Source: an uncultured Planktomarina sp. (GTDB lineage Bacteria > Pseudomonadota > Alphaproteobacteria > Rhodobacterales > Rhodobacteraceae). From it: DNA of 64,000 nucleotides. The DNA is taken from contig CALSQF010000006.1 of the NCBI GenBank assembly GCA_943788425.1, positions 434,001 to 498,000 on the forward strand. Direction: 5' to 3'. Below the pieces are notes generated by a model. It saw only the letters and a list, made by a program, of their open reading frames with translations, was not told the DNA's origin and did not search any database. The position numbers were made by a program, and so were the translations under genes. This document shows, in pieces, positions 63,419 through 64,000 of the stretch (positions within the stretch are counted from its first letter, which is position 1; every line of letters begins with the position of its first letter).

Positions 63419-64000
63419 GTGAATATTCACCTTCCATCCATGGATGACGCCGCATCGAATGTGGGCTGTTCAGATGAAACGCAAGACCTGAGCCGTGATT
63501 ATGCGCAGGATTTTGTGGCGGATGCCGACTACATCCGCACCCTGCCTGATCTACAAAACGGCCCGACCTCGTTGATCCGCGGTGCGCAAAAATTCATCCA
63601 ACATGTGGGGATTTCCAATTTCCGTTTACCGATCCGGTTTCAAACGCGGGACTCTGATCCTTTGGTATTGGAGGCCTCAGTCACTGGTTCGGTTTCTTTG
63701 GATGCAGAGAAAAAGGGTATTAATATGTCGCGCATTATGCGCACATTTTATCGCCAGGCGGAGGAGACCTTTAGCTTCGATGTGATGGCGCGCACGCTGG
63801 ATGATTACAAAACTGACTTAGAGAGTTTTGATGCACGGCTGCAAATGCGCCTGTCTTTTCCGATGCAGGTGCAAAGCCTGCGCAGCGGGTTGAGTGGCTT
63901 TCAATATTACAACATTGCTTTGGAAGTTGTGGAGCGCGCGGGGGCGCGTCACAAGATTGTGCATCTCGATTATGTCTATTCGTCTACCTGCCCGTGTTCG
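63419..64000 (+). CDS. folE2: GTP cyclohydrolase type IB, 3' end cut off by window edge
   Basis: Zinc-independent alternative to FolE for the first step of folate (and queuosine) synthesis. 194 residues are visible. LPDLQNGPTSLIRGAQKFIQHVGISNFRLPI near residue 42, VTGSVSLDAEKKGINMSRIMRTFY near 90, SGLSGFQYYNIALEVV near 158 and YVYSSTCPCS at the edge, with the catalytic/metal cysteine region, are unmistakable FolE2 (DUF198). The start is GTG at 63419, eight bases after AAAGGGG. No zinc-uptake-regulator (Zur) palindrome is visible upstream. Confidence 0.96.
   Translation, partial: MNIHLPSMDDAASNVGCSDETQDLSRDYAQDFVADADYIRTLPDLQNGPTSLIRGAQKFIQHVGISNFRLPIRFQTRDSDPLVLEASVTGSVSLDAEKKGINMSRIMRTFYRQAEETFSFDVMARTLDDYKTDLESFDARLQMRLSFPMQVQSLRSGLSGFQYYNIALEVVERAGARHKIVHLDYVYSSTCPCS

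Overview
The window reads as a stretch of chromosome from an alphaproteobacterium of the order Rhodobacterales, most likely the marine Roseobacter group. The evidence is a set of family-typical proteins and neighbourhoods: short proline-tRNA synthetase without an insertion domain, HdaA beside polyphosphate kinase, phaZ divergent from phaC-phaP-phaR, gor-hflK-hflC-DUF2065-degP, ftsY followed by an EamA permease and yciB, a SAM-II riboswitch before metZ, and a GTTC-N7-GTTC LexA box. By eye the base composition is moderate rather than very GC-rich. This taxonomic placement is inference; no rRNA or tRNA gene was recognised here.

Left part (1-22.4 kb). Minus-strand group perM-hdaA-ppk-ppx (ppx runs off the left edge), then proS, lolC-lolD, an Ldh-family dehydrogenase, a YdcZ-type membrane protein, parE, a MATE exporter, an aspartate aminotransferase, a small HTH regulator overlapping sdhE, a MarR/LdtR-like regulator broken by an in-frame stop, a vWA (DUF1194) protein, a glyoxalase, thyX, a cold-shock protein, an ArsC-like reductase, thrS, an alpha/beta hydrolase and a YCII protein.

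Middle part (22.4-41 kb). rsgA and phaZ (minus) face phaC, phaP and phaR (plus): the polyhydroxyalkanoate granule cycle, with palindromic CTGC-N3-GCAG PhaR-type sites. Then follows a ten-kilobase minus-strand operon: polar amino acid type ABC transporter (ATPase, binding protein, two permeases), two glutamine-synthetase-like ligases, a class I glutamine amidotransferase, an FAD amine oxidase and a class III aminotransferase. This is the layout of a gamma-glutamylation (Puu-type) route for polyamines or related amines. Upstream lie a PhnD-like protein, a TerB protein, a DUF1330 protein, pyrG and secG.

Right part (41-64 kb). purA-DUF2842, thiamine diphosphokinase, an EamA transporter, L-serine dehydratase, rpiA, gor-hflK-hflC-DUF2065-degP, a DnaE2 C-terminal remnant behind a LexA box, a 2Fe-2S ferredoxin, purD, xseA, an orphan NuoE-NuoF fusion, ftsY-EamA-yciB, a multiply broken glutathione S-transferase gene, a SAM-II riboswitch with terminator before metZ, and folE2 running off the right edge.

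Most of the window is ordinary housekeeping DNA. The parts worth a second look are signs of gene decay (the dnaE2 remnant that keeps its SOS operator, the stop-interrupted regulator, the broken GST), a permease with no ordinary start codon, the regulatory architecture at phaP and metZ, and the orphan NuoEF fusion. I did not find a mobile element, CRISPR array or clearly new multi-gene system.
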